A DNA stretch of 54,735 bases from Megasphaera sp. MJR8396C (GCF_001546855.1 NZ_KQ958201.1:9189-63923); one strand, 5' to 3'; positions 16,019 to 24,748 are shown, counted from the stretch's first letter. Numbers and translations are program-made. Notes: generated by a model from the sequence alone, not told the origin.

Positions 16019-16627
16019 CGCTGCTTTTTTGTATTCATCCCACTGTTGATGCCAGTTGTCATGATCTTTCTCGGTAATGGGACGGATGACGCGGCAGGGA
16101 TTTCCGGCCGCGATAACGTGACTGGGAATGTCCCGCGTTACGACGGAGCCCGAACCGATGACGACGTCGTCGCCGATGGTGACGCCGGGATTGATGACGA
16201 CGTTACCGCCGATCCAGACGTCAGAGCCGATGGTCACGGGTCTGGCATATTCGAGGTTGGTATTACGCACTTCAGCATCGATGGGGTGCCCTGCCGTATA
16301 AATACTGACATGAGGCGCCAAAAAGACGTTGTCGCCAAAGGTAACGTAATGTTCATCCAAGATGGTAAGACCCGTATTGGCAAAGAAGTGGCGGCCAAAG
16401 CGGATGCGGTCGCCATGGTCAAAGTAGACCGGCGCCAACAAGATCATGTCGTCAGGCGCCTCGGCAAAACACGCTTTCAAGGCTTCAAAGGCTTCCTTAT
16501 CATTCAAATCATCGGAGGCATTAAACCGCCGCTGCGCCGCATGGACGCGTTCAAAACTTCCATCATCGACGCCAAAAGGGTTATATAGTTTTTGATCCAT
16601 CATGCGATCCCATTCCATCTGATTCAT
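15998..16627 (-). CDS. Sugar O-acetyltransferase (maltose/galactoside acetyltransferase family, hexapeptide repeat)
   Basis: Transfers acetyl from acetyl-CoA to a sugar hydroxyl, often on non-metabolised sugars. The N-terminal Mac domain (MDQKLYNPFGVDDGSFERV) is followed by the left-handed beta-helix hexapeptide repeats (VTFGDNVFLAPHVSIYTAGHPIDAEVR holds the catalytic His; then RPVTIGSDVWIGGNVVINPGVTIGDDVVIGSGSVV is the parallel helix). 209 residues is slightly longer than E. coli Maa, with an alanine-rich tail. AAGGAATGATTTCCG precedes the ATG at 16627. The natural sugar is unknown. Confidence 0.9.
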   Translation of the reverse strand: MNQMEWDRMMDQKLYNPFGVDDGSFERVHAAQRRFNASDDLNDKEAFEALKACFAEAPDDMILLAPVYFDHGDRIRFGRHFFANTGLTILDEHYVTFGDNVFLAPHVSIYTAGHPIDAEVRNTNLEYARPVTIGSDVWIGGNVVINPGVTIGDDVVIGSGSVVTRDIPSHVIAAGNPCRVIRPITEKDHDNWHQQWDEYKKAAAAYLSR

Positions 16628-16670
16628 CGGAAATCATTCCTTCCTTACTTTTCAAGCCCTTACAAAGAGC

Positions 16671-16997
16671 CTATAATTTTCCTAATTCTTTCAAGGCATA
16701 AAAGCCGCAGCTGGCCAACTCTTCCAGATGAGACGGCTGCTGGACGCCAAAGGCCCATTGATGCCAATGATCGTCGTCTTCCTGCTTCCAAAAGCCCCAA
16801 TCCGAGTCGGGCCGATTGTCATAGACGAAGGTATAAACGGCACCGTCGTCATCGATGACATTGATGGCCGAACGGCTGTAGGACTTGACCATACCGAGAT
16901 TGACGGCAGACGTCATGTCGGCATGATAAGCTGAGGCCATTCCCCCGATCAATAGGGCTGTCGAAAGAACCAGAGCCCTGAATATAGATTTTACCAT
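16671..16997 (-). CDS. Small secreted protein of unknown function
   Basis: 108 residues. The N-terminus MVKSIFRALVLSTALLIGGM with a likely cut after ASA gives a mature protein of about 85 residues, with no known domain recognised. Visible features are a DDDGAVYTFVYDN strand and an acidic/tryptophan patch WGFWKQEDDDHWHQWAFG. It is 43 bp upstream of the acetyltransferase on the same strand, which may make them co-transcribed. Base composition matches the chromosome rather than the AT-rich block above it. Confidence 0.65.
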   Translation of the reverse strand: MVKSIFRALVLSTALLIGGMASAYHADMTSAVNLGMVKSYSRSAINVIDDDGAVYTFVYDNRPDSDWGFWKQEDDDHWHQWAFGVQQPSHLEELASCGFYALKELGKL

Positions 16998-17247
16998 AGG
17001 GTTTCTCTTCCTTTTTAAAAAATTATTTCTGAATCATCCACTCATTCGACAACGTAAAAAATGTCAATATAATTCCTCATATCCTCCTTCTCTCTTCTTA
17101 CATCCAACAAGTCATATCATAGCCTTATATCGGATATATTATTACCACTCTTAACGTATTCGATAAATCAGCCTTTTATTACAGATTCAGGATCTCAATT
17201 TTACTTAGTCTGACACGAAAGGATCCTCCTATCATTATAGACATAAA

Positions 17248-19707
17248 CTATTCTAAAATTAATTTTTCCATAATTTCAGCAGTCATAGACAACGGTACAT
17301 CATGACCATCTAAGATTTCAGAACACAGGCTCATTTTTTCAGCCTGCAATTTTTGTATTTTTTCCTCAATAGTCCCTTCCATAATAAGCTTATAGATCAG
17401 GACATTTCTTTTTTGTCCTATTCGATATATTCTATCTTCTGCTTGTTTTTCACTTGAAGGATTCCACCATGGATCATAAATAACAGCGGTGTCAGCAGAA
17501 ATAAGATTTAACCCGGTCCCACCCGCTTTCAAACTAATTAAAAATATCCCATTATCGCTTTTTTCAAATGCATCAACAACCCCCATTCTGTTCTGCGTCG
17601 AACCATCTAAGTAATAATAATTCATATGTTCTAAAATTATACTTTTTTCTATTAGTGCTAGCATTTTAGTAAACCGGCTAAATACGACCACCTTATGCCC
17701 ATTCAAATATAATGGCTTCAACAACTCCATTAAAGTGTCTAGTTTTGCAGATTTTGTAACGCCATCACTATATTCCATCGGCAATAATTGAGGATGGCAA
17801 CATATTTCCTGCAAGTATAGCAATCCGCTTAACAGTATACTATTTGACCTCATTTCAAATCTATCATTTTTTCTCAAAAGTTCATACTGAATACTTTTGA
17901 GTATTTTATCATATATTCGCTGTTGTTCCTCATCCATATTAATTAAAATTGTTTGCTCTTGTTTCGCTGGCAAGTCTTTCAGCACATCCTTTTTCATTCT
18001 TCTCAACAAAAAGGGAGCTGTTAGCCTTTTTATTTTGTCAACCAATCTAGTTGAGTCTTTTGAAACACTTCTATAAGGTTCAATAATGCTTGGATTAATC
18101 AATCTCATGAGTCCCCAAAACTCTGCTAAATTATTTTCAATCGGCGTACCGGTCAATATAATTTTCATAGACGCTTTAATTGATTTAATTGCATTATATG
18201 TCTTACCTCCCGAATTTTTTATATATTGTGCTTCATCAATAATTAAATTATCAAAACTTATGTTTTCAAACAATGCCTTATCGTTTAAAATTGTTTGATA
18301 CGTCGATATCACAATCTTAGCATTTGCCAGATCATCGATATTTCTATTTCTACCATGGTATAAATACATAGATGTATTAGGTGAAAACTTCCTAATCTCT
18401 CTTTTCCAATTCAGTAACAATGTTTTAGGAACAATAATAAGATTTCTCGTTTTATTTAAGCTTTCATCACTTAAGAATGCTATAATTTGCAAAGTCTTTC
18501 CCAGCCCCATGTCATCAGCTAAACATGCACCAAAACCATTTTTCCGCAATGATAAAAGCCATTTTACACCAATAATTTGATACGCTCGTAATATTTTTTG
18601 AATATGGGGATCTATATTTATACTTATCTCATTGTAGCCAATCAGTCTATCAAGATTATGAACACTACCTTTATTCAAATCATATGCTACTCCAATTGCA
18701 CTTGGTATATATTTTTTATCAATATGTAATTCGCCCGTACCAGAATCTTTTTCAATTTTTTTAGACGATAATGCAGTGGGAAGAATGATTACTTGCCCAT
18801 TATATTCAACCCAATTTTCTCTTTTTTTCTTAAAATCAATCAGTTCGGAGATATCAACAGAGTCATCATCTATCAAAACACGACCTTTTATACTAAACCA
18901 ATCCAAGTCATATGATATTTTTATATTTGAAAAATCTGCCATAGATACTTTCTTCTCTGAATTTGTATAAACGCTAACACCTTTTTCTATCAGTCCATAG
19001 ATACATTTATTGATATTCTTACCAATAAATATAAAACCTTCATTTCGCTTTAATTTCCATCCACTCGCCTCAATTCCTTTTCGAATTCTATTTTCAAATC
19101 CAAAATCACGATAAGTCCCTTTTGATTCTAATTGACGCTCTTCGCTAAAAAAATCAACGATAGAATTTCCATAATCAAATTTCAATACCAGAGGAAATTC
19201 TTTTTTACCCAAATTTATATATGCCTTAGGGATTATTTCCTTGACTTTTATTTCAATTTTTGAATCATCTTTGACTAAATATAGAGCTGTTTTCTCTCCA
19301 CCAACACGAAGCCCCTCAATGGAATACATATTTTTTGAAGGTGCTTCTTCATATTTCACAAATTCAATCTGAAACATGCCAGTCTTTTTTTCTTTATAAA
19401 ACAAACAGCCTATTTTTTCTAAATCGGCTATCCCCGTTATATTTTTAGGGGCAATCAAATACTGATACTTTGTGATTTGTACATTGAATTCGTCATTCAA
19501 GAATGCACGTATAATCTGCACATCCTTGTCCGAAATGTTGTTAAAGGTATATTTTGCATTTATATTCACATTTCGTAATTGTCCTGAATACTTTTTACTC
19601 TTAAGATTCGGAATTGTTCCCTCATACGTTTCCATAATCAATCTATTCTTTTTTTTACTTTCATCTAAATTGATATTTAAAACAAGATCCGACATCTGTA
19701 ATTTCAC
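17248..19707 (-). CDS. SNF2-family DNA translocase/helicase-like ATPase, coupled to a radical SAM gene
   Basis: 819 residues. The C-terminal half has the complete SNF2 motor: ACLADDMGLGKTLQIIAFL (motif I), LIIVPKTLLLNWKREI (Ia), NLIIDEAQYIKN (II, DEAQ), LTGTPIENNLAEFWGLM (III), VVVFSRFTKM (IV), SLKAGGTGLNLISAD (V) and AEDRIYRIGQKRNV (VI). The first 350 residues match no domain I recognise and are beta-rich and lysine-rich. The GTG start at 19707 uses AAGGA located in the last codons of the upstream radical SAM gene, only 5 bp away, so translation is probably coupled. Base composition is AT-rich like its neighbours. The link to a peptide-modification enzyme is unexpected; a role in DNA repair or defence is an alternative. 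Confidence 0.88.
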   Translation of the reverse strand: MKLQMSDLVLNINLDESKKKNRLIMETYEGTIPNLKSKKYSGQLRNVNINAKYTFNNISDKDVQIIRAFLNDEFNVQITKYQYLIAPKNITGIADLEKIGCLFYKEKKTGMFQIEFVKYEEAPSKNMYSIEGLRVGGEKTALYLVKDDSKIEIKVKEIIPKAYINLGKKEFPLVLKFDYGNSIVDFFSEERQLESKGTYRDFGFENRIRKGIEASGWKLKRNEGFIFIGKNINKCIYGLIEKGVSVYTNSEKKVSMADFSNIKISYDLDWFSIKGRVLIDDDSVDISELIDFKKKRENWVEYNGQVIILPTALSSKKIEKDSGTGELHIDKKYIPSAIGVAYDLNKGSVHNLDRLIGYNEISINIDPHIQKILRAYQIIGVKWLLSLRKNGFGACLADDMGLGKTLQIIAFLSDESLNKTRNLIIVPKTLLLNWKREIRKFSPNTSMYLYHGRNRNIDDLANAKIVISTYQTILNDKALFENISFDNLIIDEAQYIKNSGGKTYNAIKSIKASMKIILTGTPIENNLAEFWGLMRLINPSIIEPYRSVSKDSTRLVDKIKRLTAPFLLRRMKKDVLKDLPAKQEQTILINMDEEQQRIYDKILKSIQYELLRKNDRFEMRSNSILLSGLLYLQEICCHPQLLPMEYSDGVTKSAKLDTLMELLKPLYLNGHKVVVFSRFTKMLALIEKSIILEHMNYYYLDGSTQNRMGVVDAFEKSDNGIFLISLKAGGTGLNLISADTAVIYDPWWNPSSEKQAEDRIYRIGQKRNVLIYKLIMEGTIEEKIQKLQAEKMSLCSEILDGHDVPLSMTAEIMEKLILE

Positions 19708-19712
19708 ACTCC

Positions 19713-21038
19713 CTATCCTTCAAAAAAGTATTCATTACTACGAATCATTTTTTCATACAAATGCTCTTTTCCACCACATTTGCAGTCCCACAGTCCCAAA
19801 TGATTTTCTACATTCTGAATGCCTTCATATTTCATGCGACACTCTCCACCACAAATATACTTCACTGCACAATTCATGCAACCAGCAGTATTATCAACAG
19901 AGGTATTTTCTTTTACCCATTTGCTCTTTTCAAAAATAGTATTCATATCGCACTTAAATACATTCATCGTGCTATTTAATTCATGAATTCGATTACACCA
20001 ATAAATATCACCATTGGCAGCGATGCTAATACCACCAAATCCGCAATTTCGTCTTAAAGCTTTATTTTCATAATTCAATACGAACGTTTCAGTATAATAT
20101 TCTGGGTACAATCTTTCAACTAATTTTTTAAGTTTTGTTCTATATTCTCTATTTTCTTCATCTGTTGTTTTTACCTCACGTCCCATGATAAGTTCATGAT
20201 TCAACTTGATAAAAACATTAGGATGCGTATTTAAAAAATCTTTAGCGAATGGCTCAAATTTATCAATAAATAAATCTAAATTTTCAAATAAAGGTGTTAC
20301 TGCCATAGATACTTTCGTACCAGTATTTGAAAATAACTCAATGCAATTCATAGCTTTATCAAAGCCATCATATTTTCTAACAGAATAATATGATTTCGCA
20401 TCATACCCATCTATGCTTATCTGTATTTCATCAATAAACGGAGAAAGAGATTCAACCATTTTTTCATTCCATAATATGCCATTACTTAAAACAGTTACCG
20501 CCAATCCTATATTATGTGCATATTCTACCAATTTGCCAAAACCTTTATATACAGTCACTTCACCACCAGTAAAAGTAACGCCTTCACATCCGGCTTCAGC
20601 CAATGTATTTAATACAGGAATCCATTTTTCGAAGTTAACCTCTTCTACTTTTATATCACCCGCATACATATAACAATGTCTGCAGCGTTGGTTGCAGTTA
20701 TTTGTCAAATAAATATACACTGTTTTTTCATCAAATTCATTGATCCGAGGAGAATCAAACTTTTTTGCCTCTATTTGCATAACTACATTAAGGACAGCTT
20801 CTTCTGAATAGTTTTCAAAGAGATTTTCTAAATTCACGCCATTTCTAATAAGATTGAATATTGTTAATTCTTCATCATTTTGCAGTACAATCCATAATAC
20901 CCCTTTTGTATATATGGCCAAATAAACATTTTTATATTCAACAATACAAATTTCACGGGGTAATGAATATGTTTTACTCAAATCAATTTCTCTCTCTACT
21001 ACTTCATCATCATATATTTCCTCATTTTCAATAGTCAT
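19713..21038 (-). CDS. Radical SAM/SPASM enzyme with an N-terminal RRE-like region, probable peptide maturase
   Basis: 441 residues. An N-terminal region (about 20-100; LPREICIVEYKNVYLAIYTK, then ELTIFNLI) resembles the PqqD-like winged domain that binds leader peptides. The radical SAM core has the cluster ligands CNQRCRHCYMYAGD (CX3CX2C), the GGE motif TFTGGEVTVY and the strand IQISIDGYD. The C-terminal SPASM region supplies extra cysteines for auxiliary iron-sulfur clusters: RRNCGFGG, IYWCNRIHE, AGCMNCAVKYICGGECRM and LWDCKCGG. SPASM enzymes with this layout make thioether or carbon-carbon links in small peptides. The start has AAGGAG nine bases upstream. The small peptide at 21552-21653 is the natural substrate candidate. 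Confidence 0.9.
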   Translation of the reverse strand: MTIENEEIYDDEVVEREIDLSKTYSLPREICIVEYKNVYLAIYTKGVLWIVLQNDEELTIFNLIRNGVNLENLFENYSEEAVLNVVMQIEAKKFDSPRINEFDEKTVYIYLTNNCNQRCRHCYMYAGDIKVEEVNFEKWIPVLNTLAEAGCEGVTFTGGEVTVYKGFGKLVEYAHNIGLAVTVLSNGILWNEKMVESLSPFIDEIQISIDGYDAKSYYSVRKYDGFDKAMNCIELFSNTGTKVSMAVTPLFENLDLFIDKFEPFAKDFLNTHPNVFIKLNHELIMGREVKTTDEENREYRTKLKKLVERLYPEYYTETFVLNYENKALRRNCGFGGISIAANGDIYWCNRIHELNSTMNVFKCDMNTIFEKSKWVKENTSVDNTAGCMNCAVKYICGGECRMKYEGIQNVENHLGLWDCKCGGKEHLYEKMIRSNEYFFEG

Positions 21039-21498
21039 TTCTAATTTCTCCTTAAATAGTGATAAGTATAGAAACTTGCTAAGTTTCTCGTCTCATTGAT
21101 TGTATTTAATGCTATGGCAACTCTTTTTATGCGTATTCCTCAAAACCCATTTCAATACTTGCATAACTTCGCCGAGTATTTGTATAACGCGTAGGGATTT
21201 CGAATATTTCGAATATTTCAAAAATCCCTGATATACTATTTTTCGGTCTTTAAACCTGTCTAAAAATTAACTCGGGGTTCAACAGATACTTCAATCAGAA
21301 TCATATAAAATAAAAGTTTCCGGACAACCAGGCTTGCACTCGACAATCCTGATTCATTTATCTTATTTTAATATATGAAAGTTCAATCATATATTATATT
21401 AAATAATAGTGAATAATATTTCAATTATTATTCTTAGATGATGAAAGAACACTTATACAAAGGGAGGCTCTTTATTTAATAATCACTTACCTCCATAG
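21039..21498 (-). other. Leader region between the small peptide and the radical SAM gene, no gene seen
   Basis: 460 AT-rich bases. Contents: an imperfect stem AGGGATTT/AAATCCCT (about 21194-21229) with a tandem TTCGAATAT inside; a weak promoter-like pair TAGACA...TAGTAT near 21233-21262 reading to the radical SAM gene; and, right after the terminator, TATGGAGGTAAG (around 21486-21497), nearly the same ribosome-site block that starts the small peptide gene but followed by stops, perhaps a decayed second peptide gene. Short frames in this gap lack ribosome sites. Confidence 0.5.
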
Positions 21499-21531
21499 TA
21501 AAAAAGGGTGTGATATAGAATACCACACCCT
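21499..21531 (-). terminator. Terminator after the small peptide gene, probably leaky
   Basis: AGGGTGTG (21505-21512) pairs with CACACCCT (21524-21531), followed by six T on the minus strand. Its place between a short peptide and a modifying enzyme would let the peptide be made in excess with some read-through. Confidence 0.8.
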
Positions 21532-21551
21532 CATCAAAACTTACGGCCAAA

Positions 21552-21653
21552 TTAATTTTGGTTTCTTTCGCAAGACTTGAAGCAATACATCGTATTAATT
21601 CTTGCGGAATTCTTTACCTTTTTAACTTTCCAAGAAACGGTAACTTTCTTCAT
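21552..21653 (-). CDS. Candidate RiPP precursor peptide, 33 aa with CxxxC
   Basis: Translated by hand: begins MKKVTVSWKVKKVKNSARIN and ends TMYCFKSCERNQN, then TAA. GGAGGTG sits seven bases before the ATG, and a consensus promoter lies further upstream (TTGACT, 17 bp, TATAAT). The first 20 residues are basic and leader-like; the C-terminal third holds both cysteines and an aromatic pair YCF, a plausible core for thioether formation. A strong terminator follows. A short, strongly signalled peptide gene directly upstream of a radical SAM/SPASM enzyme is the standard RiPP layout. I recognise no named precursor family. The weakest point is that such a short frame could be fortuitous, but promoter, ribosome site and terminator all argue against this. 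Confidence 0.75.
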   Translation of the reverse strand: MKKVTVSWKVKKVKNSARINTMYCFKSCERNQN

Positions 21654-21672
21654 ACATACTCACCTCCATAAC

Positions 21673-21719
21673 ATTGTATTATACAATTTAATTATAACCA
21701 ACACATTGTATACAGTCAA
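21673..21719 (-). promoter_or_regulatory. Consensus promoter of the small peptide gene with overlapping repeats
   Basis: TTGACT (21719-21714), 17-bp spacer, TATAAT (21696-21691). ATACAATGT occurs twice on the minus strand (21711-21703 and 21679-21671), 32 bases apart; the second forms a 7-1-7 palindrome ATTGTAT/ATACAAT (21673-21687). A related AAATTGTATTATGGAGG precedes the M42 peptidase gene. A dedicated repressor or activator binding here is likely but none is identified. Confidence 0.7.
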
Positions 21720-21792
21720 GACTTCGTCAATCTCTTTGCATATTCCCTACCTGAAAATTCGCTTTTATTGATCATTGTAGAGATATATTTTT

Positions 21793-22737
21793 TTAGAACT
21801 TCTTTACCATTTTATGAATCAGCTTTTCACATTCCATCAAGTCATCCTTCTTCACCACAGAGTTGGCAGAATGCAAATATTTACATGGAATAGAAATCCC
21901 AACTTCCTCCATTCCGTAGTCCAATTCATTAGTGATGATAAGTTCACTAGTCCCACAATCACTCACTTCCATCTGAAAAATAATGTTACTATCAATGGCG
22001 ATTTCTTTTAATAGTTTAACTAACTCTATAGATGAAACACACATACTATCAGATATCTTTATACCAACTCCCTTTGACATTTGTATACTATTCATATTTC
22101 CGACTGCCGACACATCAATATTTATGAAATAGTCTGGTGCTATCGTTGATTTCGCAACTCTAATCCCTCTCATACCAATTTCCTCTTGCGTTGTAAAAAC
22201 ATAATATATGTCGGCAGATGTAGATATATTCTCTTTAATTATTTCTATTAACAAAGAGCATGCCAGTCTATTATCCAGAGCTTTTCCGAAATAATCAGTA
22301 TCTGTTTCTTTAAAGTTTTTTTCAAAGCCGAATATATCTCCCGTTTCAACACCATTTCCATTTAAAATTTCCAAATATATATTTTCATAATTATTCGCTC
22401 GTAGATTTGCCTCATCAAACGCTCTTATTACTCCGAAAGAATTATTTGATTCAACTCTTTGTTGAAATGCATTCCATGTTTTTATATTTCCCAAAGGTTT
22501 TATTTTATACATATAATCGGATATTTTATTTATAACTTGAAATCCAACTTCATCCATATGAGCAGATATCATTACTTTTTTCTGTCCTATTTTTCCTTTT
22601 TTTAATAGAATTACATTTCCAACCACATCAATTTTCAAATCATCATGCTTTGTATTTTTTAAAATTTCATATATTCTCTTAGCTACTTCTGATTCATATC
22701 CCGATACTCCACAAATATTGCATAAATCTCTTTTCAC
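21793..22737 (-). CDS. M42-family metallo-aminopeptidase
   Basis: 314 residues, the co-catalytic di-metal peptidase family of deblocking/tetrahedral aminopeptidases. Ligand motifs are SAHMDEVGF (His, Asp), GKALDNRLAC (Asp), TTQEEIGMRG (catalytic Glu pair), NIDVSA and the late CKYLHSANS (His). The GTG start at 22737 has GGAGG nine bases upstream, and the preceding block AAATTGTATTATGGAGG resembles that before the small peptide. It is somewhat shorter than typical M42 enzymes (about 340-360), and the AT-rich sequence differs from chromosomal genes. In the peptide-cluster reading it would trim the leader or the product; it could also be an unrelated neighbour. Confidence 0.88.
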   Translation of the reverse strand: MKRDLCNICGVSGYESEVAKRIYEILKNTKHDDLKIDVVGNVILLKKGKIGQKKVMISAHMDEVGFQVINKISDYMYKIKPLGNIKTWNAFQQRVESNNSFGVIRAFDEANLRANNYENIYLEILNGNGVETGDIFGFEKNFKETDTDYFGKALDNRLACSLLIEIIKENISTSADIYYVFTTQEEIGMRGIRVAKSTIAPDYFINIDVSAVGNMNSIQMSKGVGIKISDSMCVSSIELVKLLKEIAIDSNIIFQMEVSDCGTSELIITNELDYGMEEVGISIPCKYLHSANSVVKKDDLMECEKLIHKMVKKF

Positions 22738-22862
22738 GGCCCTTCGCCTCCATAATACAATTTATTATATAGAAAAGTTATTATAATCAATTAACTGATC
22801 GCCTTATCAACATACTAGAACCCCAGGTAAGCACTTCACATAAATCAAATACCAGTGCCGCT

Positions 22863-23474
22863 TTACGGCTTCTGCGTTCCAAGGTAGTCATAGCCCACCC
22901 ATTGATTGGCTTCCGACCACGTTAACTTATAATAGACCGGCGGAACCTCTGACTTTACGGCCCAATCGATGAACCACACATAGAGGGCGCCGTCTTTTTC
23001 AAAGAGGCCCGACTGCAGGCTTAATTCGCGGTTCTCTCTGAAATTATCGCTGTTGATATATTCATTCATCTTAGTCTGGTCTTTGTTAAGGCCCAGCAAG
23101 TAGCTTCGATAGCGGGTGTCCATCGAGTTCCAGCACAGGATTCCATAAAAATAACGTCCCGTCTCTTCATCCTTATACTGTACGATGGTAAAGGCTCGAT
23201 AGGCATCGGGAGATCCCAGCGGAGTATCCATGGACCACAACGTGGATCCCTTCTTATTGACGCACATAAAATGAACGGATTTATCGCCGTATACTCGGCC
23301 GCCGGCAAAGCGCACTCGCTCCTTACCTTCATAAAAATCAACGTGCGTCGATAACTTGGCCGTCTTGGGAATGTTCAGCACGGCCCGGTCCACTTCGACC
23401 ATATTCCCAGCGAAAACACTCAGACTATAAAAGGCCAGCATCATCAATAACAAGACAATTTTCCGAAACACCAT
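22863..23474 (-). CDS. Secreted protein of unknown function
   Basis: About 203 residues. The signal peptide (VFRKIVLLLMMLAFYSLSVF, cut near AGN) is clear. The mature part has alternating strands (VHFMCVNKKGSTLWSMDT, YFYGILCWNS, GALYVWFIDW), the pattern of a small beta-rich exported protein of Negativicutes, but I cannot name a family. Several start codons lie together; the ATG at 23474 gives the best spacing from AGAGG. Base composition returns to that of the chromosome, marking the right edge of the AT-rich block. Confidence 0.7.
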   Translation of the reverse strand: MVFRKIVLLLMMLAFYSLSVFAGNMVEVDRAVLNIPKTAKLSTHVDFYEGKERVRFAGGRVYGDKSVHFMCVNKKGSTLWSMDTPLGSPDAYRAFTIVQYKDEETGRYFYGILCWNSMDTRYRSYLLGLNKDQTKMNEYINSDNFRENRELSLQSGLFEKDGALYVWFIDWAVKSEVPPVYYKLTWSEANQWVGYDYLGTQKP

Positions 23475-23947
23475 CATCCACCTCTTTCGCAAAAAAATAG
23501 GCCCGTCTCCATGATTCCATATACATCACAATTTCGACAGCCGGTCGTAAAATCCTGCTCAAGGTGAGTTGATATTTATGAATCAATTCAGACTACTTAA
23601 ACCTTTTCAGCCTTTATAAAAAGAGTCTTGAGATCAGGGGTTCACAAGAGCAATTTATATTATAGCAGCACTATAAATTGTACGTTTTTTACGATTTCCC
23701 AAAAATGAAATAGTAAAAATGGCCATTTTTACAATCTCGTGAAATTGAAATTATAAAAAGCGCAGTTTTTACTATTGGGAGACCTTGAAGTCTTCATAAT
23801 AAGAAGTACACCGTGTTTCCGGGACAATAGGCCAATGGCGATTCGCGATTCTAATCGGGGCGAATATGATTGGAAATCACGGACATACCGTCTCGAAAAC
23901 GAAGTTTCGAATTGTATTAGCCATTACAAAAACTTCATAGACGCAAA
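23475..23947. repeat. Gene-free region with palindromic TTTTTAC/GTAAAAA repeats (23655-23785)
   Basis: GTAAAAATGGCCATTTTTAC (23713-23732) is a perfect 20-base palindrome. Related arms occur on both sides: TACGTTTTTTACGATTT near 23680 and TATAAAAAGCGCAGTTTTTAC near 23752-23772, so the pattern gaaat-NTAAAAA-six bases-TTTTTAC recurs at roughly 40-base intervals. ATTTATA/TATAAAT brackets another stretch at about 23653-23678. The 65-codon frame at 23775-23972 has no ribosome site and runs into a terminator, so I do not call it. These look like operator sites or remnants of a lost gene's control region. Confidence 0.55.
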
Positions 23948-23994
23948 AAAACAGCGCCTGCCAGATTCCTGAGAATGAGGCAATGCGCTGTTTT
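23948..23994 (-). terminator. Terminator of the yebC operon
   Basis: AAAACAGCGC (23948-23957) pairs with GCGCTGTTTT (23985-23994), with an inner TGCC/GGCA; T-rich on the minus strand. Confidence 0.85.
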
Positions 23995-23999
23995 GATTT

Positions 24000-24734
24000 T
24001 TATTCTTCGTCTTCCGGAAGTTCTGCGTTATGGTAAACGTCCTGGACGTCGTCGATTTCATCGAGGGCGTCGATGAAGCGTTCCATTTTTTCAGCATCTT
24101 CACCGGTCAATTTGATCGTGTTTTCCGGAATCATGGTAATCGATGCATGATCGGCTTCGATGTTGTTGTCAGCCAAGGCTTTTTCAACGGCATCGAAGGC
24201 TTCCGGAGCGGTGATGATTTCGTAGTCTTCATCGGAGACTTTTACGTCGTCAGCACCGGCTTCAATAGCAACTTCCATGATTTTGTCTTCGTCAGCCTGA
24301 TCGCGGGCGACGACGAAGAGGCCCGTGTTATGGAACATCCAGCTTACGCAGCCCGTAGCACCGAGGTTGCCGCCGGATTTGGAAAATTCATGGCGAACGT
24401 CAGCAGCGGCGCGGTTGCGGTTATCCGTAAGGACGTTGACCGTAACGGCAACGCCTGCCGGGCCGTAGCCTTCGTATACGATTTCTTCGTAGTTCTGGCC
24501 TTCCGTAGCGCCAGCACCTTTTTGGATAGCCCGCTTGATGTTATCTTTCGGGATGTTGTTTTCTTTTGCTTTTTGGAGGGCCAGCTTCAGACGCATGTTG
24601 CCGACCGGGTCAGGACCGCCCATGCGGACGGCAATGGTGATTTCACGGCCGATTTTGGTCGTAATTTTGCCGCGGATGGCGTCGTTTTTCCCTTTTTTAC
24701 GTTTAATATTTGCCCATTTAGAATGTCCAGACAT
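24000..24734 (-). CDS. yebC: YebC/PmpR family protein
   Basis: 244 residues, full length. The N-terminus MSGHSKWANIKRKKGKNDA is the hallmark of the family, followed by NNIPKDNIKRAIQKGAG and YEGYGPAGVAV, with an acidic C-terminus. The family was long called transcriptional regulators; some members have more recently been linked to relief of ribosome stalling on proline-rich stretches. The AGGGAGGCATTTGA sequence precedes the ATG. It is the last gene of a minus-strand series from trmD through the RNA methyltransferase. Confidence 0.95.
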   Translation of the reverse strand: MSGHSKWANIKRKKGKNDAIRGKITTKIGREITIAVRMGGPDPVGNMRLKLALQKAKENNIPKDNIKRAIQKGAGATEGQNYEEIVYEGYGPAGVAVTVNVLTDNRNRAAADVRHEFSKSGGNLGATGCVSWMFHNTGLFVVARDQADEDKIMEVAIEAGADDVKVSDEDYEIITAPEAFDAVEKALADNNIEADHASITMIPENTIKLTGEDAEKMERFIDALDEIDDVQDVYHNAELPEDEE

Positions 24735-24748
24735 TCAAATGCCTCCCT

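Noticed and set aside
21305-21365. Second short peptide (MNQDCRVQAWLSGNFYFI) before the radical SAM gene
   Set aside because: No adequate ribosome site or promoter spacing; likely chance frame in the leader region.
23775-23972. 65-codon plus-strand frame
   Set aside because: No ribosome site, no recognisable family, and it runs into the yebC terminator.
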